NCBI RefSeq assembly: GCF_032854445.1
Contig: NC_088295.1
Span: forward strand, 51,691,249 to 51,751,248
DNA length: 60,000 bases
Source: Liolophura sinensis
Taxonomy: Eukaryota; Mollusca; Polyplacophora; Chitonida; Chitonidae
Reading direction: 5' to 3'
The notes under the pieces are model-generated. The model did not search any database. It saw only the letters and a list, made by a program, of their open reading frames with translations, and was not told the origin of the DNA. The position numbers and the translations under genes were made by a program. Numbering within the stretch: position 1 is the stretch's first letter; each line of letters opens with the position of its first letter. This document shows, piece by piece, positions 38,660 to 51,896 of this stretch.

Positions 38660-41600
38660 TCCTTTAATTTATGAAAACATTAAACGCATCAAACGTTTAC
38701 TTCAGTAGTTTTCAAAAGTATCCTTATTATGACATTTATAGACGCATGTTAACTTCGAATCTAGGTAGATTATGCTGGGCTGCCCTTCGAACTGGAAAAA
38801 TTTGACTATATAGATGACGTATTGTACTGACCGATTTACTAATTTACCAGTTGTATGGTATTACACTACTGAGGTATCGTTTAAAACCCGGATGTATTAT
38901 ATCGTTTACATGTAGTGCCGACAACTGTTCAGTAGGCGATCTAATAGCTGCGTCGACGATTGGCTAATGCTGACCAATTAAACCGCGTGCCGGGATTGCG
39001 TGTTGTACCGGGGGTAATCCTGATGAGATTATCTCTACGTCTGCGGCATAGTAACGCTATTCCTACATGTTCGCAATTCAACCCTGCAAACTGGTCACCC
39101 GGGCAAATCTGAACGTCAGCCACAATATTATGTCACCCGAAAGGATGTGCTTACACAACTTGACGTATGCCACAAATACTTGATGTGGAAATAAAGGATC
39201 CGTTTAACATTTCGGTCCACTTAGCGGAAAATGTAACACAATATATGAGATGTCCGACGTTTACCGTAACGTGCAGTGTCTGACGATCAAACTGACGGAG
39301 TACATTAATTATACTGCACTAAATACGTTCGTGTACCCCAAATCCAAATAAAAGCGGAACTACACATTGAAAAAGAGATCCTTGATTAAAGTGAATATAC
39401 CCACTGATGATGCGTTACTATGGTTAACCTATATAGGCTTACCATGTCGGTGCAGCCACTTGCTGGTATTTATAAAGCAACTTTTACGCTTACGTCATAA
39501 ATTGTAAGTGCTTATAAAAATCCAATCTCAGAACATGAAAGATACATTGTACATTGTTCTGCGGTAGAGACTCATATTTTGAAATATTTTATATAATTGT
39601 AGTTGTGTATGAATTTTTGACTTTCGTTTTAATATATTTGATAAATATGGGCCCTATATCAAATCTAAACTTCAAAACTAGCGGATGTGCTAAATATTTT
39701 TATATCCACACAAGGAGCCGATGTCACGACAAAGTTGGTGACAACGTTGGGACGTTTGTCTGTATAAAGACTAGTTTTAAGTTCAACATCACTTTGAGAA
39801 GGGCACATTTTGGTCTACGCGCAAATCGAGTTTTGTACATAACATATACATAACATACCAAGAGTTGGTTGTTTTACCCCATTCAGGCACTCATTTTCCA
39901 AATGTACTTATCGGGTTAGCTGTGGAAAAGTACATATCATCTCCCATCATGAAGTGCACGGGAAAACCCCCCACTGGATTCCAAAGCACGTCACGTGCAG
40001 CTGGTGCCACAGGAAGACATCGTTTGGGCGTGTGAGGCGAAAACGCCCGATACATCTCGAATTTTGTGCACCAAGGTTAGACAGGCTGTTCCATGTGTAA
40101 CACTATGAAACGAGCATATGCCTATTAACAGCTGATATATTCTAATTGAAGAAGACAGGAATATCGGACGCGGCATTTTAATGTACGGTATTATGTTTTG
40201 TTGCCTATTATTTATGTATATATTGAATCTATGGTGAAGGATATTCAGAGCTCTTTAAGATGGACAGTTGGGTGAGAGAGGGCATGTGTACCGTACTGAC
40301 AACAAACTAAATCCCTGCTCGTTCACTGACCCACATATAACATCAGCGATAAACACCAAACGTCCTGACACCGGATCTGTGTACCATTCAACTGTTATTC
40401 TCAATAGTACAATAGCGTTACCACAAGCTGAAGCGAATCATCGACTAGACAGTATTGATACCTATGACACACAAACCTTCCTCCATGCATAATTAGGTCA
40501 CACGACCCTGGCCTCTTTTTTTTTTTCTTTCTTTCTTCTTCGCTCTCCAACCAATCACCTTGCCTTCTCTGTAGTCTTTCTTATGACGCACATTTCGCTG
40601 ACGTCATCTTTATTTTGACCCTATTTATTCATGAGATTGGGTTTGTCTGTATCTGGCAGCTCTGTGTTAGCCTGTTTCCAGGCTGAACAAAACACTTCAC
40701 AGTTGCACTGAGCTTGCTTCACCTTTGCCCTGCACCGGTATATACTCATCTCCACCATCTGAATCATGCTATAATGATCTGGATAATAGATTTTTAATAA
40801 GAATCTCTTGCTAGCACATTTTACCCTGGAATCCTGAGGAAAGAGTTTCTTAGCACACCCGTTTCCCAACGCAATCCTCAATTTCATCTCGGCTTCTGTC
40901 AGTTAGGTTTTGTAAGTGTTTGTGCGAAAAGCTTTCTTCTCCGCCGTAAGTCTTTTTCCGCACTATTTGTGTGAAATTTAAAAAAAAAAAAACTTAACCA
41001 AAGTTAAAGCACTACAGTGTTGGTAAATATATATACAAGAATTCATGAGGGTGTTCCGTCTGGTTAGATTGCCTTGTCGGCTATAATTATCCGTGTGCAC
41101 TTTTAAGTCTATGTACACATCAGGGTGTTTACAGTTTCATATATAGGAACGGGTACATAATATATACCAAGAAATGAGGACACGCCAGAGAGGTACCCAG
41201 TAACATCGCTTAAAGGTGTGTTTTAATATCTAGGTGAGAGGGGGTTGATTGAAGACAGGTGAGATAAAAAGACGTTCCAGGTCAGGTAAATGAGTACAGC
41301 GGGGGAGGAGGACGGGCTGAGCCAATCGGGGAGTGTCCGGGAGAACCGGACGTTTTAATGCCGCCTGCCTGCTTTCTGTTGACACACATTAGTTATATAT
41401 CACGACAAGCTGTCTATTATGCACCAGTCTCCCCGACTGTCGGACAAAATGAATTATAACACCGGCCTTACGTGGTTTGAGAAACACGACTGTGTGGGGC
41501 TATATCCTGGCGCAAGAGTTAACCAACAAATGGCGCAGTTAAATCACCATTTCAGATTCATTGCCTATTCGATCTACTCACTATTAAAATAGCCCTTGTG

Positions 41601-43040
41601 TACAAAACATACACAAGCCTATAGGCTTATGTGTACCACGTGAGCACATTAATTGTATTACGAATTTGCATAAGGACATCAATTAATATGTACACATATT
41701 TGGGTAGTCTACACTTTCGGGGTGAAGTAAATTATGTACCTGTGATGTACACATACGGGTTCACATACATTTTTGTACAAAACAGAACACATTTGTTTTT
41801 TGAGAGTACGCCATATTTCTTACAGTTTACTTATACTCTACTCATGTATGCTGGTAGGGGAGTATGTGTATATGGGGATTATGAAAATAATGGATCAGAA
41901 TCGTTCTAAATTATTAGAGCGAGTTAAAATAATGAGAAAGAAATTTTAAAAAAAGAAAGAAAATTTCCAGTTTGTTAACGCGAAATAGTGACACTTGAGA
42001 TAGGGCTATGATTTCTATACCAACATATTGCGCACGCTCTGGCGACTTTGATCTCAACTCTATCAAACTATCTTGCGTCCACCATAAAAAGACCTCATAC
42101 AGGCGATCCCTGGCTATCTTTATCCATGAACGAGTTACCCCTGAGTCATTGGGATTTAGAAAACCACAGGACGAAGTATTCCGAGCATTCAAACTAATCC
42201 AGATTGGTATGTGCACATAAACTGTTCGGATGGCCACAACAGAACAATATACTAGGCTATTTATACTGTATTTGTACTGTAACCCCACCGAAAGCCTATA
42301 GTACAAAAACAGAATGGATTTGTGCTGATCACCACTTAGAGGTCATTACTGTTTTTCATAAAGCCTATATTGTATACAAATGAAAGTATATAATCACTAG
42401 ATGTTATAGGGGAATGTATAAATACAAAAAATGACCAAAATGTACGAGTAAATTGCATTACAACGTATCTTTTGATCTGTTAAAATCATAGATTGATGAG
42501 CACATCTGTATTAGCTGCGTGCGCTGTGCATAGCCCATGTGTCAAACCAAACCAAACCAAACCAATAACACGGAAAACAGGAAGATATACTCACAATAAA
42601 CTCAGATTGTCCATATCATTCAAACGTTCTCGGTATTTGTTAATTTATGCATGTCTGTATGATATACTGTTTATTTATTTAGGATGTAACGTAGCATTAG
42701 GAACATTGCACTTATACAACGACGGTCTTGCATATTTTTTTCAACTTCATACCGTAATATATATTAAAGGCTTAGTTCTTCTTCAATTTATCTAATCATA
42801 TTAAATTCCCATGGCGAAATCTATATTGCCTCGCGGAGATACGTCAGCAACCGAAACTGATATATAGGTGTGCGTACATTTTTATGTATGGCCATGCACG
42901 GCTCTGTGGTATAGCACTCTGCGTGGTTCATGCCCGGTCAACCACAACACCGGGTCAGTGTGAACTCATACCAGCCAAGTAGGTTAATCATGCGTATTCT
43001 ACTCACAGAGCGTGAACACTCGGAAAATAAGAGAGAGAGA
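38660..43040. other. Unassigned 4.4-kb region
   Basis: Scattered ORFs under 140 codons (40621-40887, 41631-41909, 41914-42306 and 42493-42795) lack recognisable domains. A 57-codon ORF begins at 41419 (MHQSPRLSDKMNY...) about 100 bp after a CCAATCGG box. It contains no SINE I can defend, only a weak tail-like stretch near 42668. Confidence 0.35.
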
Positions 43041-43057
43041 GAGAAGATCGATATAAA

Positions 43058-43120
43058 TGACGTTTCAGTACTTCGACAAAGGTATATTTTTGATATATTG
43101 AAACGTCAGCTAACTGGTGA
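43058..43120 (+). ncRNA. Hairpin with hammerhead-like 3' half (weak)
   Basis: 'tgacgtttca' and 'tgaaacgtca' are exact inverted arms. The second arm continues as 'gaaacgtcagctaactgg'. GAAA followed by the palindrome ACGT and C then AGCTAAC fits the helix III / cleavage-site pattern of PLE hammerheads, but the CUGANGA half is not convincing. Confidence 0.25.
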
Positions 43121-43135
43121 AGTAGGCCTAACCGC

Positions 43136-43136
<1 letters not shown>

Positions 43137-43197
<61 letters not shown>
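43137..43197. repeat. (TA)n microsatellite
   Basis: About 30 TA units between Penelope-end-like hairpins. Confidence 0.97.
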
Positions 43198-43200
<3 letters not shown>

Positions 43201-43280
43201 GAGAAATAGAGAAAGATCCCCTGGTGAGGAGAATTTACATAAGAAAAAAAAGTAATAAAACGCCTTCTTAACTTTATACA

Positions 43281-43334
43281 TTCTGTTATATTTTAACTGA
43301 AGTTTCAAACTTCATGTTATTTTCAAGGAATATG
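43281..43334 (-). ncRNA. Hammerhead-like relic, reverse copy of the one at 12.4 kb
   Basis: On the minus strand, 'catattccttgaaaataaca', 'tgaagtttgaaacttcagtt' and 'aaaatataacagaatg' match 12367-12420 nearly base for base. So both loci carry the same element end. Confidence 0.45.
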
Positions 43335-43378
43335 TATATATATAGTTAGCTGACGTTTATATATATATATATAAGATA

Positions 43379-43520
43379 AGGATTTTTCTGATGTGGAGAA
43401 ACAGTAGAATAAAAAAAAATGAGCCTCTTTGAATCTTCTACATCTGTGTATTCCTATTGCAGTTTATCAAGAATGAGGACAAGACGCTCGAAACTGCAGT
43501 AGGAAAACACAGATCTAGAA
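43379..43520 (+). repeat. Penelope-end-like repeat with a 24-bp-arm hairpin
   Basis: Arm 43442-43465 (atctgtgtattcctattgca + gttt) pairs with 43491-43514 with two mismatches around a 25-nt loop. The right side reads 'gaggacaagacgctcgaaac' + 'tgcagtagga', i.e. a hammerhead 3' half with palindrome ACTGCAGT. The left arm is the same motif inverted. The preceding 'aggatttttctgatgtggag' recurs at 55595. Confidence 0.5.
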
Positions 43521-43659
43521 AATTCAGAAAAGCTCAATTGCTTTTTATTCTGATGATTAGTTGATTAATCCGGGGTATATACATGTCAAGGGAAAGCCGG
43601 TGGCAACACCAATATTCTCATATATAAGACAGCTTCAACTTCGCTGTTGTGACCTATGT

Positions 43660-43885
43660 TAGCCGAAGATATAGCTCGGTTGGGTGACTGACCAAAAGTA
43701 ATGATTTAAATATAGACAATATTGCATGGTGAGAGGTATGATCAGCCCTTGGTCAGTGAGATCCCAGGCTCGAATCCAGCTTCCTCGGTTCGTCTGCGGC
43801 TTCAGGCGGTTTTCTAGATTTTCCCTACATAACTGATCACCATTACATAACTCTTTAAAACTCTTAAATACGGCACATCCGTTTA
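43660..43885 (+). mobile_element. Third tRNA-derived SINE type (family C)
   Basis: An A-box-like 'tagctcggttgggtgactg' (43672-43690) and a perfect B box 'ggctcgaatcc' (43767-43777). Then 'ttcaggcggttttctagatt', 'ccctacataactgatcacca' and 'cttaaatacggcac'. The A-B distance is longer than in a tRNA gene, so this is not a tRNA. Confidence 0.6.
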
Positions 43886-44042
43886 TCAGTCAAAAGCTTT
43901 TCTTGCATGCATGTTAAGAGAGACACTATCAGTATAATATAAATCTATTGTTTATGAACGACAATTAGAGACCGTCGGTATGTGGATTCTAAAATAAACG
44001 TATTCTTGTTATCTGGCGACTTGCTGGTTTCTTGCATAGCAT

Positions 44043-44043
<1 letters not shown>

Positions 44044-44101
<58 letters not shown>

Positions 44102-44102
44102 C
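44044..44102. repeat. (CA)n(TA)n compound microsatellite
   Basis: About 22 CA units followed by about 7 TA units. Confidence 0.97.
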
Positions 44103-44109
44103 ACAGTAC

Positions 44110-46040
44110 AAATTTGTGTGTGTAGGATTATTTATGTACATTGACCACTGTAAACATAGGTTATAACAGTGAGGTCGAACTGACCGAGCTTTATGACCTA
44201 CTTTATTTGTGAACAGTCAAATCACCCAATATCATAAGCAGCCTATGACAAACTTCCCGAAAGCATGTGTTAACTCCCATGTCTACGCGCATATAGGCCT
44301 ATTCTTGCTTTACACACAACACTAACATTGAAGGTTAGATCCTGCTTACTTAAGAAGCCTATACGTAAACCTCTTTCTCTTCGAATACTTTTTTTTTGTA
44401 TACATACATCACTGTGATACGTGTACTTTCGTCTTAAGAAAAGGTAATTTCCAATAAACCTTACTCCCATTTATTATTTTCTGATATATCACGGCGATAC
44501 GTACATTTCATCTTAAGAGCAGACAATGTAAGTAGAATTATATACTAGTAGCCTATACAGGCTCCACAGCTCCCACACTTTAACGGTATAGGCGTTCATG
44601 TGGACATGCCTTCCAAAAGTCATTTCCACTGACGATTTAAGCTGCACGATGACCACATTTAATGGCCGTGGTACTAACGGTCACATTCGATAAGTTCATT
44701 GTTCACATTATTACATATAACATTTCTTCATTAGGGTTTTTTTTTAATGATCAAAACATTCAATTCAATATTTATCTAATACATATCATTTTAATGCCAA
44801 ATGTTTAAGACTAAGCAATCTCTTGTAAGTGAAAGCATTGTATGCACTGTAGTTGAGCCTATCACATTTCAGTCTGCCAGTTTCCCGCAATTTACTTATT
44901 TATTTATTTATTTATTTTCACATTTTAAAAAAGCAATCTTAAGTACATTTATTTTCTAAAAACTTTGACGTAGTATTTTAATCTCATAAGTTATGTTTCT
45001 GCATTTTGACGACTGAACAGCACAAATGTACTACATGAATAAGCCTATAGCCACTTGGCTGTTGCGCTGTGTCAGTCGCTGCCCCTCAAGTGTTCATGCA
45101 GAAATCTTAACTACATCATATGTCAGTCACGTGGGGCTGCTCCCTAAAAAAGACGAAGATAAGGTCTGGTTTGTGCCTAATTAAGATGTCACGGATGAGT
45201 AAATGTAAGAGTACAGGACTCGAGAGCCAGGCAGTGAAGCCGCTTTGATGGTTACCGGCAGGCATCAACACTATGCGCGATATACATACATGTACAACAA
45301 TGTCTGTGTATGTGAAAGTTTTGTGAGTTTGGCGTAGAATATATGGCCTCACCAGTGAAGGTAGCAATGTGACTGTAGATATAGCTGTCTAAGATATAGT
45401 GTGTTCAAGAAGAGTACAAATGTTTTCAACATTACATTCCAGTGAGGTAAAACTGTATATATAGGCATAGGAAGTGGCTTGCTACTAGCACACATGGTCG
45501 TGAAATGACGAAGTAAAGTTCAAAGTAGTATAAAATCCCAAAACCAGTTATTTACTCGGTCCAAGATTAAATACAAACTATAGATCTTCTGAAGTGGTTG
45601 GCTTCGTGGTCCCCGTTGATCTCATAATACAAAAAGGACCAACATTTGATTTCCTGTCACAAAGTACCGCATATATGATTTCTATCACAATTAAATGTTT
45701 TTGTTCTTATACGAACGATACGCCCGCATGGTTCGGTGTGATATTATAGGGCTTCTTACATTCTACACATTTCCCAAATTGCTTGCATATTGTATATATA
45801 TTTTAGGCTACCTACAAGAAATAGAACAAGTCCCGAGGGGTTTTGTTCCCATCTGTGTATAGTGTCTTTATGGTGAATCAATGAAATGAAAAGAAATGTA
45901 TTATACAATTAGTGGAACACAAAATTTCATTCCATATCCTTCACGTGTCTGTTGACGTAAGAAATCCATTAATTATATTATAACCGTATTTGACGTTATA
46001 CAACAACTAAACTTTAATTTTTGATGAAAGCAAAAATCTA
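44110..46040. other. Unassigned DNA
   Basis: No exon or repeat family recognised apart from a (ttta)n run near 44896-44917. Confidence 0.4.
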
Positions 46041-46044
46041 TTAT

Positions 46045-46250
46045 TAATTTATTGTTTCACTTATACGATGACGTCCAGTTAAATGGAAACTGGAGTAAAC
46101 CGCGGGCAATTTACTGGTGAACTTGCTTACGTGTGATATATATAATATATTGGTGGAAGGAAAGTGGTCTCCAGCGAATGTCATGTAAGCACAAGACAGT
46201 GCCGTCGTCCGCCTGTTGCCACAAGGGCCCAAAAGCCAATTGAAACAGAG
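46045..46250. repeat. Dispersed repeat Z, copy 2, with SINE-like sequence
   Basis: 46128-46190 matches 13793-13885 (acgtgtgata, ggtggaaggaaagtggtc). The preceding 'gtttcacttatacgatgacg' resembles the family A 3' region. Confidence 0.4.
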
Positions 46251-46259
46251 GAGTCTTGA

Positions 46260-47515
46260 GAATTACATTTTCCTCGATTGGGAATGAATGCTCGTCTCAG
46301 TGACCGAGCGATTGAAAGGCAAGCATTTTAACCGTGCGGCCCCGATCCATTCCCTCATAAGATATTTTGCAGATGTCTACGTGATGCCATTAGTCCCGGC
46401 CTACATTATCAATATGACCCTTGTACTTACCTTATCCACTACACTGAACTCAAACATTACGAAAAAGTAAAAATAAAAAGTAAACGTCTTCATTGGTCCG
46501 TCTGCTACTTCAGTTTTGAGTTATTCTTTCTTAAGATGCTCTCATTATTTATCGGCAGTATTGACACTTGAGAAAAACGAGATTTCTGTACCCCATGATC
46601 ACGCATGATTACCCACGCCTGCTGAATACAGACATTAGTTTCTTGTCATGTCCGCCATATGAAGGACGCAATAAACTGGCTGCTGTAACAGTCGATAAAG
46701 CACACATGCTGTACAGAATGAAAGTGGCAATTTAGAATCTGGCACGCACATCGGTTAGAAAGGACTGCCCAGAAATTGCTTTCTAAGACGAAAGCATGAT
46801 TTTCCCATGACATTTCAATTTAGCATGCAATTTCTATAAGTCACCAAATTTAACTCGGACATTTTTACTTTGACTCAAGACTCCTCTCACTTAACTCTCA
46901 AGAAATAACTCTAAAATAACACCTAACATAAAATATTTTTTTGTCTAAAAATGTTTCAAGGTTTCCCCACCGCATTGGGCAATTATGCTGTTATTAACTT
47001 CCCAGTGGAATACTCCTTGACAGGTTATGAGCTGACCGTGCATATAATATTATCACGTAATCAATTAACAGTTCAGTTTGATATTATACATGAGTCTGTC
47101 AATCAAATTTAACAAAAAAGTAATGAGCTTAATGTGGGAGTGCCAAGAGGGTGGTTTTTTCAGTGGGGAGTGGGGGGGGGGGTGAGATTAGTTTGTAATG
47201 GCGTTTACCCATTCAAGTCCAATGATCCACGCCAATAACGGAACGTTGAATAAATTGTTTCCCCATGTAAACTGCCAATTGAGGCTGCTTTACATAAATG
47301 TCCAGTACCCAAGAGAACTAAGCCTTTACACAGCTATCGTAAAGAACACCGATGTTATAAGGATAAACGCGTGGACAGTAAAAAGGGGGAATGTTAACAC
47401 ATTGAGTCCACAGAAAATGCTAGGCTTTGACCCTTGACAAATTACGCATGTTCAAGGAACGATAGATAACAATTCAAGACATGCTTGGCTACACCGTTAA
47501 GTACACATTTTAAGT
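46260..47515. other. Unassigned DNA
   Basis: Poly(G) run near 47171-47181. The ORF at 47198-47437 has no recognisable domain. Confidence 0.4.
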
Positions 47516-47516
47516 G

Positions 47517-47855
47517 TTAGGATCTGTAGCAACGAGTGAGAAAACTGGCAACAGCTTGAAAAACTTTATTGTGATTTCTCACAGGTTTTAAAACCGTGTC
47601 TTCTGACGGGTTCCTAACACCAGCACGAGTTAATTCTGCGTAAAATACGCGCCTGGCGTCAATATGACGTCTACAACGAAAAAGAACATGCGTAACAGTA
47701 TCTTCTACAAAACATTCCTCATAAAGACCGGTGTCATGGAGATTGAATTTATGCAAATAGCTGTTTGTTTTAATGTGACCAGACAAGAGTCTAAATATGA
47801 GAATTTCGTCACAGCGACAGTTGAGTGTCTTCTTCAGTTTTCTTCAGCCAAGTAT
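47517..47855 (-). pseudogene. Non-LTR retrotransposon (LINE) 3' fragment
   Basis: The minus frame reads EILIFRLLSGHIKTNSYLHK, then FNLHDTGLYEECFVEDTVTH, then VLFRCRRHIDARRVFYAELT, to a stop at 47517. The order R-L-SGH-x-NSYLHKF-...-EEC-...-DTVTHVLFRC-...-R is the Cys/His-bearing C-terminal region of LINE ORF2 proteins (usually RL.TGH..L...L.r......C.C....ET..H.L..C). The first Cys pair is reduced to one Cys. Upstream the frame breaks; no RT is recognised in the next kilobase. A dead 5'-truncated copy is likely. The clade is not determinable. Confidence 0.55.
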
Positions 47856-47859
47856 ATAT

Positions 47860-49105
47860 ACAGTTTATAATCATCTATGGAAAAAACATACCGCTTATAA
47901 GGAAACGGGGCGGAATTGTTCCAAATTAAACTCTTTACAGTATGTATAGTAACTAATTCCCGGTGGACCAAAAATAAGTGTTAAAGAATTTTTAAAAAAA
48001 TCCTTTATCGAGGCATAATGAAATAGATTAATTTTGTAAATGTGCACGCCACCGTGGCGGAATACCTCACTAGCTAACAAATGTTTCTGCTATAGGTTTT
48101 CCACATAAAATGGCTCTTCCACAGAAAATATTAGCCTGTATTGGCTGCAAAATCCTCAGTGCATCTGATATCATACCCAGTGCCAAATAACTTGACATAA
48201 CTGCAAAAATGTGAATTATTTTGTGAAGATCTAGTACGATGGATTGAAAAATCACGACAAAAGGAAAAACCGTGGCGTAACAGCATTGGTATACACGACA
48301 AGATCGGAACATCATTGTGATACAAAAGGCCGACATGAAGGGGTGAAGGCATATTTTTTAATCCCGTGAGGTGGCGTTGGTGTGAAGCAGGATCTCAAGT
48401 CAAGAATGGATTGTAGTCTAACGTCTACACCGTTATGTACAATGCATAGGTTCCTGTTGTAACGTCGTGCTGTCTTTAATGTGGCGTCATCATAATGAGC
48501 TGGGAAAAACATTTGACGTCCATAAAATGACGTCAAGGTGCTGGAGATACTGATGGGTAAAGAATGCCGCTAATGTGCTGGTGTCGTTTCCTCTAATAGC
48601 CTTAGCCTAAGGTCAATAGCCTTAGGCCAATATACTTACTTTCGGCTTCAGCATCATTTCCAGTTTTTTAGAAAGAGACAACACGGTAATGAAGAAGTAT
48701 TGGAATGAATTTCTCGTGTTCTCGTTGAATCAGGCGCTTAAGCATCAACGTGCTACCTGTGCACAGAGGCAAAGTTGGTTGCTTTGTCACACAGATTCGG
48801 ACAATTCAGCCTACCGTCAGCAGAGGGCGATAAGGAGAGTTGCCTTATAAACCACCCAAATATAGTAAAATCACCTCAGAATAGGAAAATCGATTCCAAA
48901 AACTGTTTACGAAAGAACATAAATCAAATTTCTGTAATTGGTATATACTTGGCCTAGATAAAGCATATGTCATCCGTGTATCCCTAACTAGCCACCAATC
49001 ACTTTCTCAAGGACGCTGTGAACTTCAAGGCCATTTCAAAGGACAACATATCACATTTAATGGTTTTTAGATGAACCGCATATTCCATGTCGTGGATTTT
49101 GGTCT
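47860..49105. other. Unassigned DNA, possibly further LINE remains
   Basis: Minus-strand ORFs at 48070-48336 and 48312-48536 (DDATLKTARRYNRNLCIVHN) lie just upstream of the LINE fragment, but I recognise no RT or nuclease motif in them. Confidence 0.3.
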
Positions 49106-49119
49106 TTGGTGCTTTGGAT

Positions 49120-49371
49120 TTATTTATTTATTTATTTGATTGGTGTTTTACGCCGCACTCAAGAATATTTCACTTATACGACGGCGGCCAACATTATGGT
49201 TGGAGGAAATCGGGCAGAGCAGCTGGGGAAACACAAGACCAACCACAAGTTGCTGGCAGACCTCCCCCACTTACTTCCGGAGAGGAAACCAGCATGAGCT
49301 GGACTTGAACTCACAGCGACCGCATTGGTGACTCCTGGGTCAATTACGCTGCGCTAGCGCGCTAACCAACT
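49120..49371 (-). mobile_element. SINE (family A), slightly 5'-truncated, with target duplication
   Basis: A (ttta)n tail, then the complete body to 'gcgcgctaaccaac', lacking the last ~17 bp of the head. It is flanked by 'ggtgctttgga' (49109-49119) and 'ggtgctctgga' (49372-49382). Confidence 0.92.
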
Positions 49372-49384
49372 GGTGCTCTGGAAG

Positions 49385-50477
49385 CACCTTAAAGGCTCCG
49401 TTTGTATGTCCTAAATATAGCTGTATTAACCTACATTTTCCCAAGAGGATGGGAATCCAAGAAGTAACCCAAGAAATTTATTCAACAATTATAATCATCC
49501 CTGGAGTGATTTCATGGTAAGACAGTTAAAGACGTAAAAATTAAAAGCTTACAGTCTGAAATCTTCTGTGACTTTTACATCGATTATATTAACTCGAGAA
49601 CCTGCCAGTATAGTGTCTCTAGGCCATGTCTTTCTTAAGCACACGCTTTTATCCGTTCATCATGCTATAAATTTGGTTAAAAGTACTTTCATCAAATGTG
49701 ATAACGTTAATTTATCTGTAGTAGTAATCAGTACAGGGCTGGTAACGATTAACTGATATTTGTCATCTGGCTCAGAGTATTGAAACATTAGTTACTAAAT
49801 ACACATGGTGAACAGTTTGCCATGTTTGCAGGAATATCGAGGTGAGTGGATTAGAAAAACGCTGGCTGAAATTGAAGAACTATGATAAAGAATTTGGCAA
49901 AGTAAGTAAATTGTTTCCCAGTAATGTTTTGATATAAAACGGCTCAGAACTCAGTTTTCAATAAGTACCATAGTGGAGAGAGAGAATGATTTCATTCACT
50001 GAGACTAACTGCAGATAAAACTATCATCTATATTAATAACAGAGATGCAGTATGGCCTTTTCAGCTCTGATAGGTCACCGTCCGTCTACCGATAACCCAC
50101 GTAGTAACCCTCATCAGTATAGCTTGCGCGTACGTTTGTGTATCGATTTTGGGATGTACGTTTGTATGTATGTGTGAATATACATGGACACCATCTCTGA
50201 TACTGACCTACTTTCACGTGAACCCTTATGTCTTTCCTTAGTAACGTCCATTGCGTCAAACCACATTCTTTCAGTAGGCTCTCTCTGCTGGGATGCGTTC
50301 AGAAGTTTTATTCGGAGAGTAGGTAGCAGTATGTGAAGGGAGAGATTGATTGTCATTACTCGCAGAAACACACATACTCGCATATACAGGCATTGCTAGT
50401 GCATCCGTACTTACGCAGGTGTTCGGCCTCCGACTTCATGGAGCCTTGACGTCAGTATCACTGTGCCGCTATATCTA
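49385..50477. other. Unassigned DNA
   Basis: No exon or repeat recognised. The ORF at 50114-50383 has no domain. Confidence 0.4.
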
Positions 50478-51890
50478 CAATAACTGAAGAGTGAGTATGA
50501 CTGGCTCACTACAGAAAGACATACTGAACAATAGGTATCACTGTGTCACTGCAGAAAGACATACTGAACAATAGGTATCACTGTGTCACTACAGAAAGAC
50601 ATACTGAACAATAGATATCACTGTGTCACTGCAGAAAGACATACTGAACAGTAAGTATCACTGGGCCACTACAGAAAGACATAATGAACAGTGAGTATCG
50701 ATGGGTCACTACAGAAAGACATACTGAACAGTGAGTATCACTGGGCCAATACAGAAAGACATACTGAACAATAGGTATCACTGTGTCACTGCAGAAAGAC
50801 ATACTGAACAATAGGTATCACTGTGTCACTGCAGAAAGACATACTGAACAATAGATATCACTGTGTCACTGCAGAAAGACATACTGAACAGTGAGTATCA
50901 CTGGGCCACTACAGAAAGACATAATGAACAGTGAGTATCGATGGGTCACTACAGAAAGACATACTGAACAGTGAGTATCACTGGGCCAATACAGAAAGAC
51001 ATAATGAACAGTGAGTATCACTGGGCCAATACAGAAAGATATAATGAACAGTGAGTATCGATGGGTCACTACAGAAAGACATACTGAACAGTGAGTATCA
51101 CTGGGCCAATACAGAAAGACATAATGAACAGTGAGTATCGATGGGTCACTACAGAAAGACATAATGAACAGTGGGTATCACTGTGTCACTACAGAAAGAC
51201 ATACTGAACAGTGAGCATCACTGGGCCACTACAGAAAGACATAATGAACAGTGAGTATCGATGGGTCACTACAGAAAGACATAATGAACAGTGGGTATCA
51301 CTGGGTCACTACAGAAAGACATAATGAACAGTGGGTATCACTGTGTCACTACAGAAAGACATACTGAACAGTGAGTATCACTGGGCCAATACAGAAAGAC
51401 ATAATGAACAATGAGTATCGATGGGTCACTACAGAAAGACATAATGAACAGTGGGTATCACTGTGTCACTACAGAAGGACATACTGAACAGTGAGTATCA
51501 CTGGGCCACTACAGAAAGACATAATGAACAGTGAGTATCGATGGGTCACTACAGAAAGACATACTGAACAGTGAGTATCACTGGGCCAATACAGAAAGAC
51601 ATAATGAACAGTGAGTATCACTGGGTCACTACAGAAAGACATAATGAACAGTGAGTATCACTGGGTTACTACAGAAAAACATAATGAACAGTGGGCATCA
51701 TTGTGTCACTACAAAAAGACATACTGAACAATGAATATCACTGTGTCACTACAGAGAGGCATATTGAACAGTGGATATCACTGTGTCACTACAGAGAGGC
51801 ATATTGAACAGTGGATATCACTGTGTCACTACAGAAAGATATACTGAACAGTGAATATCACTGTGTCACAACAGAAAGACATACCAAATA
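50478..51890. repeat. 40-bp satellite array, about 35 copies, with higher-order structure
   Basis: The unit is 'acagaaagacatactgaaca' + 'gtgagtatcactgggccact'. Diagnostic variants (ctgtgtcact / ctgggccact / cgatgggtcact; atactg / ataatg) recur in a fixed order, so 120-bp blocks repeat (for example 50640-50760 against 50880-51000). The last five units at the right end are more diverged. Confidence 0.95.
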
Positions 51891-51896
51891 GTGGGT

